Source: Halobellus captivus (lineage in GTDB: Archaea; Halobacteriota; Halobacteria; Halobacteriales; Haloferacaceae). Taken from it: a DNA stretch of 64,000 nucleotides. Positions 51,517 through 58,851 of this stretch are shown here, piece after piece (within the stretch, counting starts at the first letter, position 1; the number at the start of each line of letters is the position of its first letter). The DNA is taken from contig NZ_RDQE01000004.1 in NCBI RefSeq assembly GCF_003697845.1, forward strand, positions 124,001 to 188,000, given 5' to 3'. The notes beneath the pieces are model-generated. The model ran no database searches, was not told the DNA's origin, and was given only the letters and a program-made list of their open reading frames with translations. Position numbers and translations under genes: made by a program.

Positions 51517-52233
51517 TCAGACCAGCTCGGCGTCCGTCACCTCGACGTGGCCGCGGTCGCCCTCCCAGACCGTCCGGTACGAGAGGTCGATCCGGCGGTT
51601 CATGTGGGGTCCGCCGACCACGAACGTCTCGAACTCCCCGCCCTCGCCGAGCGGATGGACGCCGTACTCCTCTCGAAGGTCGAGCAGCTCGTCGAGGGCG
51701 TCGGCGTCGTAACGCCGCCCGAGCCACGACTCGTCGAGGCCGTAGGCCGCCACCTGGACGATCCGGATCTCGAAGCCCGCCTCGAACATCGCCTCGGCGA
51801 GCGCGACGGGGTCTTTCCCCCAGAGCGGCGCGAAGAGGTCGATCCCGAGCCGGTCACACATCGCGCGGATCCGGCTGGTCTGGAACTCGCTCTCGACGGC
51901 CCCGGCGGTGACGCCCGCCAGACCGAACCCGTCGGTCGCGGCCAGCTCGCGGAGGGCGACCTCCATCGGCTCCAGCTCGGCGTCGCCCTGGGCGCCCGCG
52001 TCGTCGACGTCGTCGGCTCCGAAGTCGTCCGGTTCGACCTCCACGAGGTCGATCCCGACGCTCTCGGCGGCGAGTTCGGCCAGGTGCGTCGCCGGCGTGT
52101 GGTACATGTAGGAGTCGCCGGCGGGGTGAACGGTGAGGAGTCGCGAGACGTTCAGTCCCTCCTCGAGCGCTCGATACAGCGCCCACGAGGAGTCCTTTCC
52201 GCCCGAAAAGAGGCTCACCCAATGGTCGGTCAT
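51517..52233 (-). CDS. dph6: Diphthine-ammonia ligase (Dph6-like)
   Basis: 238 residues. It amidates diphthine on elongation factor 2 using ATP. The PP-loop SGGKDSSWALYRALEEG lies near 10-26. LLTVHPAGDSYMYHTPATHLAELAAESVGI, AGVTAGAVESEFQTSRIRAMCDRLGIDLFAPLWGKDPVALAEAMFEAGFEI and EGGEFETFVVGGPHM are the ATP_bind_4 family blocks. The length is normal for archaeal members. GTTTTAAGCG lies 26-28 bp upstream on the minus strand. Confidence 0.88.
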   Translation of the reverse strand: MTDHWVSLFSGGKDSSWALYRALEEGLNVSRLLTVHPAGDSYMYHTPATHLAELAAESVGIDLVEVEPDDFGADDVDDAGAQGDAELEPMEVALRELAATDGFGLAGVTAGAVESEFQTSRIRAMCDRLGIDLFAPLWGKDPVALAEAMFEAGFEIRIVQVAAYGLDESWLGRRYDADALDELLDLREEYGVHPLGEGGEFETFVVGGPHMNRRIDLSYRTVWEGDRGHVEVTDAELV

Positions 52234-52348
52234 ACCGTCGGTAGGGCGGGCGACGCTTAAAACGTCGAGGAAACGCGAGCACGCGGGCAGAACGGACGAG
52301 ATACACGAGAGAACGGACGAGAAAACCGAACGCGGGAGACGGCTCGCC

Positions 52349-53638
52349 TCAGTCGGCCGGCCGTGGCGTGTCGCCGCCCCAGACGCCCGCGGTGAAGTCG
52401 ACCGCGCCGTTCCACTTCGCGACGACCGTCGTCACCGCGAGGTCGCCGGAGATGTTCGTCATCGTCCGCAGCCGGTCGAGGATCGGGTCGACGCCGGCGA
52501 CGAAGCCGACGACCTCGAGCGGGAGTCCGAGCTGGGTCAACACGAGCGTCAGCATGATGAGCCCCGTGCCGGGAACGCCGGCCGACCCGATGCTCGCGAG
52601 AACGGCGATGAGGACCACGGTCAACTGCTCGACGAGCCCGAGCTGGACGCCGACCAGGTTCGCGGCGAACACCGCGACGACGCCCTGGTACAGCGCGGTC
52701 CCGTCCATGTTCACCGTCGCGCCGAGCGGCAGCGAGAAGCTGTAGACGCTCTCGTCGATCTTCAGGTACTCGTCGGCGTTCGACATCGTCACCGGGAGCG
52801 TCCCGCTCGACGACCGGATGCTCAACGCGGTCACGAGCGCGTCACGACCGCCGACGAGGAAGTCGACCGGCGACTGCCGGGAGAGGAGGACGATCAGGAT
52901 CCCGAGATGTACCACCGCGATGTGGATCGCGACGGCGAGCACCAGCGTGAGGATCAACAGCGCGAAGGGGACGATCGCGTCGACGCCCGCCTGGCCGAAG
53001 ACCGCGGCCATCAGCGCGAACACGCCGAGAACCCCGAACTCGAGGACGCCCCAGACGATCTTGAACATCGCCTCCGCGCCCGCCTCCGCGAGGTTGAAGA
53101 AGGACTCGACGCCCTCGGCAACGTTCTCGCTCACGTCCGACTCCTGGACGACCGCGAGCGCGTACGCGAACACGATGACGAAGAAGATCAGCGGGAGGAT
53201 GTTCCCCTCGGCCATGGCGGCGAAGGGGTTCTCCGGAACGATCCCGAGGATCACTTCGACGGGGTCCGGCGCGTCGGCCGGGTCCACCTCGGCGTCGCCC
53301 AGCGTCAGGCCCGTGCCCGGATCGATCAGGTTCGACACCGCGAGCCCGATGAACACGGACAGCGTCGACGTGAGAGCGAAGAGCCCGACGGTCTGTCCGC
53401 CGACCCGTCCGAGCTTGCTCGGCGTGAGCCGGCGGGCACCCATCAGCAGGGTGAACACCACGATGGGAACGATGAGCATGCTCAACAGTCTGACGAAGAG
53501 ATCGCCGAGAGGACGAAGCGCCGTCGCCGGCTCGCCGAGACCCAGCCCCAAGAGCGAGCCGAGAAGGAACGCGACTCCGATCCGATACACGATCGGGACC
53601 GACCGGTACCTCGACCACGCGTCCGAAACGAGACTCAT
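52349..53638 (-). CDS. Dicarboxylate/amino acid:cation symporter (GltP/DAACS family)
   Basis: 429 residues. It resembles the archaeal aspartate transporter GltPh: eight helices plus two re-entrant hairpins. HP1 carries RSSSGTLPVT. TM7 has NMDGTALYQG, where the Na+ and substrate bind, and HP2 shows ASIGSAGVPGTGLI. TM8 carries VDPILDRLRTMTNISGD with the conserved Asp, Arg and Asn. The cosubstrate is probably Na+. An extra acidic stretch (GDAEVDPADAPDP) in loop 2-3 faces outside. TTTATTATCC on the minus strand lies about 27 bp upstream. Confidence 0.9.
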   Translation of the reverse strand: MSLVSDAWSRYRSVPIVYRIGVAFLLGSLLGLGLGEPATALRPLGDLFVRLLSMLIVPIVVFTLLMGARRLTPSKLGRVGGQTVGLFALTSTLSVFIGLAVSNLIDPGTGLTLGDAEVDPADAPDPVEVILGIVPENPFAAMAEGNILPLIFFVIVFAYALAVVQESDVSENVAEGVESFFNLAEAGAEAMFKIVWGVLEFGVLGVFALMAAVFGQAGVDAIVPFALLILTLVLAVAIHIAVVHLGILIVLLSRQSPVDFLVGGRDALVTALSIRSSSGTLPVTMSNADEYLKIDESVYSFSLPLGATVNMDGTALYQGVVAVFAANLVGVQLGLVEQLTVVLIAVLASIGSAGVPGTGLIMLTLVLTQLGLPLEVVGFVAGVDPILDRLRTMTNISGDLAVTTVVAKWNGAVDFTAGVWGGDTPRPAD

Positions 53639-53734
53639 TTCGTCGGTACTCCGAGAAGGGGATAATAAAGTCTGTTCGTGTGGCGTCGGGAGGAAAACAG
53701 CGCGCCGTCGCGTCGTCTCGATCGCGTCGTGGAC

Positions 53735-54304
53735 TCAGTCCGAGATGAACTCGTTGTCGCGCCAGTTCACGCCGCCGTCGCCGTCGCCAGCGCCCTGCGG
53801 GCTCTCGACGACCTCGATGCTCGCGGGGCGGGACTCGCCCTCGACGATCCGGGTCGCCTCGAGATCGCCGTCGGCCTCCGTGATGGCCGTGAGCGTCCCC
53901 TTCTCCGCGCGGGTGGCGATCTCACGGAGCACGAGGAACATCGGGTACTGGAGCGCGGTGTTCTGGAGGACGGTCTCGCGGTCACCCTTGAAACACGCGA
54001 ACTCGACGAGCTCGGAGGGGATCTCCTCCTCCTCGTCGTCCATCCACTGGGGGCCGCCCGCTCGCGGGGGCTCCTCCTCGTACACCCGGGTCTCCGTGAC
54101 CGACGCCTTCAGCTGGGCCGTCGGGGTGTACTTGCTGATGCTCTCGTCGTCGGACAGGGCCTTGATGATGAGGGTGTTGTTTCGACGCGTGATGTCGATG
54201 TCGTCGATCTCCGCGGGGAGGTCGGGGTCTTCGTCGAAGTACGCCTCTACGTCTTCGAGTGGCAGTTCGAGCGTCGAATGAAGTCGGAACACGCGGCCTG
54301 TCAT
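53735..54304 (-). CDS. Uncharacterised haloarchaeal protein
   Basis: 189 residues, soluble and acidic. MTGRVFRLHSTLELPLEDVEAYFDEDPDLPAEIDDIDI-type start, then RRNNTLIIKALSDDESISKYTPTAQLKASVTETRVYEEE, ELVEFACFKGDRETVLQNTALQYPMFLVLREIA and an acidic/Gly tail. The two halves look like a small beta domain and a helical domain. It may belong to the haloarchaeal DUF7110 group, but I am unsure. The likely TATA (CATATAAGC near 54388, minus strand) gives a leader of about 55 nt, unlike the leaderless neighbours. Confidence 0.6.
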   Translation of the reverse strand: MTGRVFRLHSTLELPLEDVEAYFDEDPDLPAEIDDIDITRRNNTLIIKALSDDESISKYTPTAQLKASVTETRVYEEEPPRAGGPQWMDDEEEEIPSELVEFACFKGDRETVLQNTALQYPMFLVLREIATRAEKGTLTAITEADGDLEATRIVEGESRPASIEVVESPQGAGDGDGGVNWRDNEFISD

Positions 54305-54448
54305 TGTTTGGGTGGGTGTGGGTCGGACCGGTCGTCGCGACGCGGGCGGTAAGCGACTGCACCTACTCCGCCTAGGTGACGTAGGCTTATATGGGCTACT
54401 CTTCGGGTGGCACGGACGAGGCCGGGTCGGTTTCGACCGACAGCGCGG

Positions 54449-54793
54449 CTACTCGGCTCCGAGCTCGGCGGCCAGCTCGCCGCGCTCCTCGAGCTCCGCG
54501 AGCACGTCGCTGCCGCCGACGAACTCCCCGTCGACGAACGTCTGTGGGATCGTCTCCCACCCGCTGTGGTCCGCGAGCGCCTCGCGGTAGGCCGGCAGCG
54601 CGGGCAGCACGTCGACCGTCTCGAACTCCTCGACGTGCCCGCTTATCAGCTCGATGGCACGCTGTGAGTAGCCACACTGCGGCATCAGCCGGTTCCCCTT
54701 CATGAAGAGCACCACGTCGTTGTCGGCTATCGCCTCGTCGACGCGCTCGCGCACCGCGTCCTCGTCGATGTCGCTTTCGGGCTGGAACGTCAT
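54449..54793 (-). CDS. Glutaredoxin, monothiol-type
   Basis: 114 residues from the ATG giving MTFQPESDIDED. The active site reads LMPQCGYSQRA, like the CGFS monothiol glutaredoxins that carry Fe-S clusters. WETIPQTFVDGEFVGGSDVLAEL holds the cis-Pro and GG glutathione-binding part. VVLFMKGNRL is the first strand. In haloarchaea gamma-glutamylcysteine replaces glutathione, so that is the likely thiol. CCTTTGCC lies about 25 bp upstream. Confidence 0.88.
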   Translation of the reverse strand: MTFQPESDIDEDAVRERVDEAIADNDVVLFMKGNRLMPQCGYSQRAIELISGHVEEFETVDVLPALPAYREALADHSGWETIPQTFVDGEFVGGSDVLAELEERGELAAELGAE

Positions 54794-54833
54794 GAGGACC
54801 GTTAGGCGGCGACGAGGCAAAGGGGTTCCGGCC

Positions 54834-54877
54834 GTCCACCGCGAGGGCGACTCGCTCGCGACTCCCCCGCGGTGGAC
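54834..54877. repeat. Inverted repeat upstream of the glutaredoxin gene
   Basis: GTCCACCGCG (54834-54843) and CGCGGTGGAC (54868-54877) form a perfect 10-bp stem around a 24-nt loop rich in GACTCGCTCGC. It lies between the glutaredoxin promoter and the gfcR stop. It could end transcription of gfcR or be an operator. Confidence 0.45.
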
Positions 54878-54928
54878 TGGCTCACTCCCCCGCTCACGGC
54901 TCGCTCACTTCCTCCACCTGCGGTTCAC

Positions 54929-55561
54929 TCACTCGCGGTCGACGCTGACGACGTCGACCAGCGAGTGGACCGGAACGCCGTCGAGCTCGTCGTAGCCGAC
55001 CTTGTCGACGAGCACGACGCACGCGACCGGCTCGCCGCCGTGTTCGCGGATCGCGTCGATCGATTCGCGCATCGTCGTCCCCGAAGTGACGATGTCGTCG
55101 ACGACGTAGCAGTCGCGGTCGCGGATCGCGGCGAAGTTTCTGGAGAATCCCCCGCCGTGGTCGGCGATGTCACCCTCCTCCCACTGGTGTTTCGCCGGGG
55201 CGTACGTCCCGAGATCGGTGTCGAGCTCGCGAGCGACCGCGGTCGCGAGGGGCGCGCCGGCCTTCTCGATGCCGACGGTGAGGTCGACGGACTCGCCCTC
55301 CTTCGTGAGGAGGTCGGCCATCGCCCTCGCGGCGTAGGTGAGCCGCGTGGAGTCGCGGCCGAGCGCCGACCAGTCCACGTGGATGTCGGCGGTCGTTCCC
55401 GCGTCCGTCTCCGGTGCCCCCCCGTCGTTTCCGCCGGCGCGCTCGACGAGCCAGCTCGCCGTCTCCCGCGAGACGTTCAGCTCGTCGGCGATCTCGCCCT
55501 TCGAAAGCCCGTGTTCGGCGAGCTCGGCCGCGCTGTCGATCAGGTCGTCAACGTTCTTCAT
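54929..55561 (-). CDS. gfcR: GfcR, sugar-catabolism regulator with phosphoribosyltransferase-like domain
   Basis: 210 residues. An N-terminal helix-turn-helix (LSKGEIADELNVSRETASWLV near 20-40) is joined to an orotate-phosphoribosyltransferase-like domain with the PRPP loop CYVVDDIVTSGTTM near 150. GfcR in Haloferax activates glucose and fructose degradation genes. Its start lies inside the glucose dehydrogenase gene (14-bp overlap) and a TATA-like ATTAAAAC near 55587 is embedded in that gene, so both read-through and own transcription are possible. Confidence 0.85.
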   Translation of the reverse strand: MKNVDDLIDSAAELAEHGLSKGEIADELNVSRETASWLVERAGGNDGGAPETDAGTTADIHVDWSALGRDSTRLTYAARAMADLLTKEGESVDLTVGIEKAGAPLATAVARELDTDLGTYAPAKHQWEEGDIADHGGGFSRNFAAIRDRDCYVVDDIVTSGTTMRESIDAIREHGGEPVACVVLVDKVGYDELDGVPVHSLVDVVSVDRE

Positions 55562-56618
55562 ATGCGGCGAATTCGACCGCCGTTTTAATAGTCGTGTCGT
55601 CATCCACGAAGGCCGCCTCGAACGACTCGAGCGGGTGGACCCCGGTGACCAGATCCGAGAGAAACGGCTCCGAGAGCCCCGAGAGCGACTCGACGGCGGC
55701 CTCGAAGTGTTCGTATCCGGAGTTGACGCTGCCCACGAGCGCCTTGTTGTGTAAGACGAGCTCACGGTGGAGCCGGCCGCCGTCGACCTCGAACGTCCAG
55801 TCGTCGGGCACGCCGAGCAGCGCCGCGACCCCGTTCGGCGCGAGCGCCTCGATCGTCTCGAAGGCGTGGGGCGCGTACCCCGTCGCCTCGTAGACGAGGT
55901 CCATCGGCTCGTGGACGTCCGGAACGTCCGGGACCGACGTGTCGTTCGAGTTCACGTACGTCGCCCCGAGCGACTCGATCACGTCGATCGTCGGGTCGGG
56001 ACGCTCCCGGCGGCCGAGACAGTAGACCCGGTCGAGGTCCGCGTCCAGCATCGCGACGGTGAGCAGTCCGAGCGACCCGTTCCCCAACACGAGCGCCGAG
56101 TCGGGCTCCCAGTGGAACGCGGACCGGCTCGCGAACGCGTGTTCGAGCGCCTTCTCCGTGATCGACGCGGGCTCGACGAGGAAGCCCCACTCGGCGAGTT
56201 CGGGCGGGATCTCGACGAGGAACTCCGCGGGGCTCGTGAAGTACTCGGCCATGAAGCCGTGCGCGCCCACGATCCCCCGCTCGTGGTACTCGCCGTCGGG
56301 GGCCATGTCCGGCTCGCCGCGCGCGAAGTACTCGTTCGCGCCGTTCGGGGGCCGGCGGACCGTCGGGACGACCACGTCGCCGACCTCGAACGGCGTGTCG
56401 TTCGGCTCCTCGACGACCCCGACCGCCTCGTGACCGAGGACGAGATGGTCCTCGCCTTCGGGCTGGCCGCCGTGGCTGCCGGCGATGACCTCGTGGTCGG
56501 TCCCGTCGACGCCGACGCGCAGCGTGCGGACCAGCGCCTCACCGGCCTCGGGCTCCGGACGTGGTTTCTCGATCACGACCGGCTCGGTTCCGTCCTCGTA
56601 CACGGCGATCGCTTTCAT
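55548..56618 (-). CDS. gdh: Glucose 1-dehydrogenase
   Basis: 356 residues. It oxidises glucose to gluconolactone, the first step of the semi-phosphorylated Entner-Doudoroff pathway. It is a zinc-type alcohol dehydrogenase relative of the archaeal glucose dehydrogenase group: MKAIAVYEDGTEP, VGVDGTDHEVIAGSHGG, LVLGHEAVGVVEEP, MAEYFTSPAEFLVEIP and the coenzyme fold ALVLGNGSLGLLTVAML. GRRERPDPTIDVIE after the second strand favours NADP. It is followed by the regulator gfcR in the same transcript, as in Haloferax. Confidence 0.88.
   Translation of the reverse strand: MKAIAVYEDGTEPVVIEKPRPEPEAGEALVRTLRVGVDGTDHEVIAGSHGGQPEGEDHLVLGHEAVGVVEEPNDTPFEVGDVVVPTVRRPPNGANEYFARGEPDMAPDGEYHERGIVGAHGFMAEYFTSPAEFLVEIPPELAEWGFLVEPASITEKALEHAFASRSAFHWEPDSALVLGNGSLGLLTVAMLDADLDRVYCLGRRERPDPTIDVIESLGATYVNSNDTSVPDVPDVHEPMDLVYEATGYAPHAFETIEALAPNGVAALLGVPDDWTFEVDGGRLHRELVLHNKALVGSVNSGYEHFEAAVESLSGLSEPFLSDLVTGVHPLESFEAAFVDDDTTIKTAVEFAAYEER
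55583..55592 (-). promoter_or_regulatory. Internal promoter of gfcR
   Basis: CTATTAAAAC on the minus strand lies about 27 bp before the gfcR ATG and within the 3' end of gdh. Confidence 0.5.
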
Positions 56619-56732
56619 ACTCGGACCGAGAACCCCAGTGAACAAAAGATTTCTTTTATCGCGAGTAAACGTATGTTCCCGGCGGGCCGCGTCGGCGTCG
56701 GCCTTTTCACCCGGCCCGCCCCACTCGGAATC

Positions 56733-57506
56733 GTGTGCACGCTCACGCTCGCCTGGCGGGTCTTCCCGGAGGTCCCGGTGGCGCTGGCCGCCAACCGCGA
56801 CGAGTCGCTCGGGCGCGCCTCGGAGCCTCCTTCCGTCCGGGGAGACGACCGGCGGTTCATCGCGCCGCGCGACGCCGAGGCCGGCGGCACCTGGATCGGA
56901 ACCAACGACGCCGGCGTCGTCGTCGCCGTCACGAACCGCTGGCTCGAGGTCGACCGCGAGGGAGACCGCTCGCGGGGGCTGCTCGTCGAGGACTGCATGC
57001 GGGAGCCGTCCGCGGAGTCGGCGGTTCGAGCGGTCGAACGGGAGGTCGCCGACCGCGACTACGACGGTTTCAACCTCGTCCTCGCCGACGGCGCGGCGGC
57101 CTTCCTCTGCTCGTACGACGGCGGGCTGGCGGTTACCCGCCTCGATCCGGGAGTTCACGTCGTCGGCAACGTCGGCGGCGTGTTGAACGGCGAGGCCCGG
57201 TTCGCGATACCCGATCGTCGCGAGGAGGTCGGCAGGGAGCGCGCGGAGAGCGTCCGCCGGATCACGGACGCGCTCGTCCCGGAACCGGGGGAGTCCGGCG
57301 AGGCGTGGCTCGATCGCGCGAGCGACGTCCTCGCCGACCACGCGTACGGCGCGTGTATCCACGGCGACGGCTATGGAACGCGCTCGTTCACCCGGATCCG
57401 GACTGGCCCCGAGCCGGCGATGGCGTTCGCCGACGGTCCCCCCTGTGAGACGGCGGCCGAACCGATCGCGATTCCGGCGGGCTTCCGGACGGAAAGCCAG
57501 TTTTAA
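56733..57506 (+). CDS. NRDE-family protein (TANGO2-like)
   Basis: 257 residues from a GTG coding CTLTLAWRVFPEVPVALAANRDESLGRASEPP, with the family NRDE motif and the N-terminal Cys. GGTWIGTNDAGVVVAVTNRW and HVVGNVGG follow. The family includes eukaryotic TANGO2, linked to heme or lipid handling; the archaeal role is unknown. The GTG is supported by CCTTTTCACC 27 bp upstream. The stop codon lies inside the TATA box of the next gene. Confidence 0.82.
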   Translation: MCTLTLAWRVFPEVPVALAANRDESLGRASEPPSVRGDDRRFIAPRDAEAGGTWIGTNDAGVVVAVTNRWLEVDREGDRSRGLLVEDCMREPSAESAVRAVEREVADRDYDGFNLVLADGAAAFLCSYDGGLAVTRLDPGVHVVGNVGGVLNGEARFAIPDRREEVGRERAESVRRITDALVPEPGESGEAWLDRASDVLADHAYGACIHGDGYGTRSFTRIRTGPEPAMAFADGPPCETAAEPIAIPAGFRTESQF

Positions 57507-57509
57507 GCG
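57500..57509 (+). promoter_or_regulatory. TATA box overlapping the previous stop
   Basis: GTTTTAAGCG spans the stop codon of the NRDE gene and lies 27 bp before the next ATG, so the two genes are packed with no spare intergenic space. Confidence 0.55.
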
Positions 57510-57531
57510 ACTCGCCGGCGGCTGTGTGGGT

Positions 57532-57885
57532 ATGAGCGTTTCCGAACTCGAGTCCGAGCTGTCGGCGGACGAGCTCGCCGGCCTCGAGCTCATCCGCGAG
57601 ACCGGCGGGATCCACCAGAGCGACTTCTGGAAGGAACTCGACGTCTCCTCGCGAAAGGGGAGCCGAATCGCGGAGGCCTTACAGGAGTCCGGGCTGATCC
57701 AGCGCGAGAACACGGTGTACGACGGCCACAACACCTACTACCTGGAGCCGGCCCCACGCGACCTCGACTTCTCGCTGCTGATGGCCGGAGACATGCTCTC
57801 GCCGTTCATCGGCGAGGAGGAGATCGACCCGCAGTCCGACGCGTTCTCGCAGTGGCTGATGAACCTCGCGTACGAGGAGTACTGA
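57532..57885 (+). CDS. Winged-helix DNA-binding protein
   Basis: 117 residues. ADELAGLELIRETGGIHQSDFWKELDVSSRKGSRIAEALQESGLIQRENTVYDGHNTYYLEP-like sequence is a winged helix (recognition helix SSRKGSRIAEALQ, wing ending NTYYL). The C-terminal 40 residues (LMAGDMLSPFIGEEEIDPQSDAFSQWL) may bind a partner or dimerise. The target is unknown. Confidence 0.75.
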   Translation: MSVSELESELSADELAGLELIRETGGIHQSDFWKELDVSSRKGSRIAEALQESGLIQRENTVYDGHNTYYLEPAPRDLDFSLLMAGDMLSPFIGEEEIDPQSDAFSQWLMNLAYEEY

Positions 57886-57921
57886 GCCGATCCTTCCGAG
57901 ACCACTGAGCCGATCCCTCCG
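57881..57921. repeat. Direct 18-bp repeat at the end of the winged-helix gene
   Basis: ACTGAGCCGATCCTTCCG (57881-57898, including the stop codon) is followed by ACTGAGCCGATCCCTCCG (57904-57921). One mismatch. This looks like a short duplication. Confidence 0.5.
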
Positions 57922-57977
57922 GCTGCGTCGTTTCTCTCCCGCATTCGGGCCCGTTCCCCCGACCCCTCGCTCCGGGT

Positions 57978-58841
57978 CTATCCTCGCCGATCGTCGACGA
58001 TCGCCCGCGCGACCCGCACGGCGTTCGCGAGCCCGACCTCCACTCCCGTCTCGGTGAGCGACGTCTCGAACGACTCGCGCGAGGAGGTTCCCGGCTCCGG
58101 CCGGTCGTGGTTCGAGACGCCGCGGACGCTGAGGTACCGGTCCCCGAGGCCGAACCGTCGGAGCGCCGCGGCCGTGCCGTAATCCTCCATCTCGGTCGCC
58201 CGGTACGGCCCCCGTCCGACCGCCTCGACGAACCACGACACGTGCTCGGCGACGGTCCGGCCGTGCCACAGCTCGTCCGCACAGACGTTGGTCCCGACGA
58301 CGACGGTCGGATCGCTCCCCTCCGCGGCGTCCTCGAGGTCGGCGTGGGTCGTCAGATCGACCGCGTCGTCCGCCGCTTCGGTCGCAGTCGAGACGAGGTC
58401 GGGATCGAGATCGAAGACCCCCTGCCCCTCCGTGTAGGGGTCCGGCGCGACCGGCACGCCGCCGGTCCCGTCCTCGTCGTCCGGATCGAACCGGCACTTG
58501 TCGTCCCAGTCGACTATCGCGTCCGCGATCACGACCGATCCGACCGGGAGGTCGGGTGGCGCGCCGGCGATCCCGACCGAGAGGACGAGCGCGTCCGTCA
58601 GGTCGACCGCGTCGCCGGCGCGGAGTGCGGCGGTCGTCGTCGCCGCCGCGGTCTTGCCGATCCCCGTCGGGACGACCCCGAGTCCGTCGCCGTCGTGACG
58701 CAACGGGGCGGGAACCCCCGGGACGTCGATCCGCTCCGTGAGGTCGTAGGCGTCCTCCCACGGACCAACCTCGCCCGCCGACGGCAGCGGGTCGAGCTCC
58801 TCGAACGCCGGCAACACGAGCGCGTCCAGCGCGACCGACAT
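57978..58841 (-). CDS. Nucleoside phosphorylase-superfamily protein
   Basis: 287 residues. The pattern GVVPTGIGKTAAATTTAALRAG, ALVLSVGIAGAPPDLPVGSVVIADAIVDWDD and TEMEDYGTAAALRRFGLGDRYLSVRGVSNH fits the purine nucleoside phosphorylase/MTA nucleosidase fold. The phosphate loop and the Glu of the ribose site (TEMEDYG) are in the right order. An Asp/Gly-rich loop (DDEDGTGGVPVAPDP) is inserted. Substrate, and cleavage by phosphate or water, cannot be decided. The start is 10 bp before the stop of the antiporter gene upstream on the same strand, so it may be the last gene of that transcript. Confidence 0.72.
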   Translation of the reverse strand: MSVALDALVLPAFEELDPLPSAGEVGPWEDAYDLTERIDVPGVPAPLRHDGDGLGVVPTGIGKTAAATTTAALRAGDAVDLTDALVLSVGIAGAPPDLPVGSVVIADAIVDWDDKCRFDPDDEDGTGGVPVAPDPYTEGQGVFDLDPDLVSTATEAADDAVDLTTHADLEDAAEGSDPTVVVGTNVCADELWHGRTVAEHVSWFVEAVGRGPYRATEMEDYGTAAALRRFGLGDRYLSVRGVSNHDRPEPGTSSRESFETSLTETGVEVGLANAVRVARAIVDDRRG

Positions 58842-58851
58842 GCGAATCCGG

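Noticed and set aside
54407-54667. Plus-strand 86-codon frame behind a TATATGG box
   Set aside because: It is antisense to the glutaredoxin gene. The TATA-like sequence is near-palindromic and better serves the minus-strand gene at 54304.
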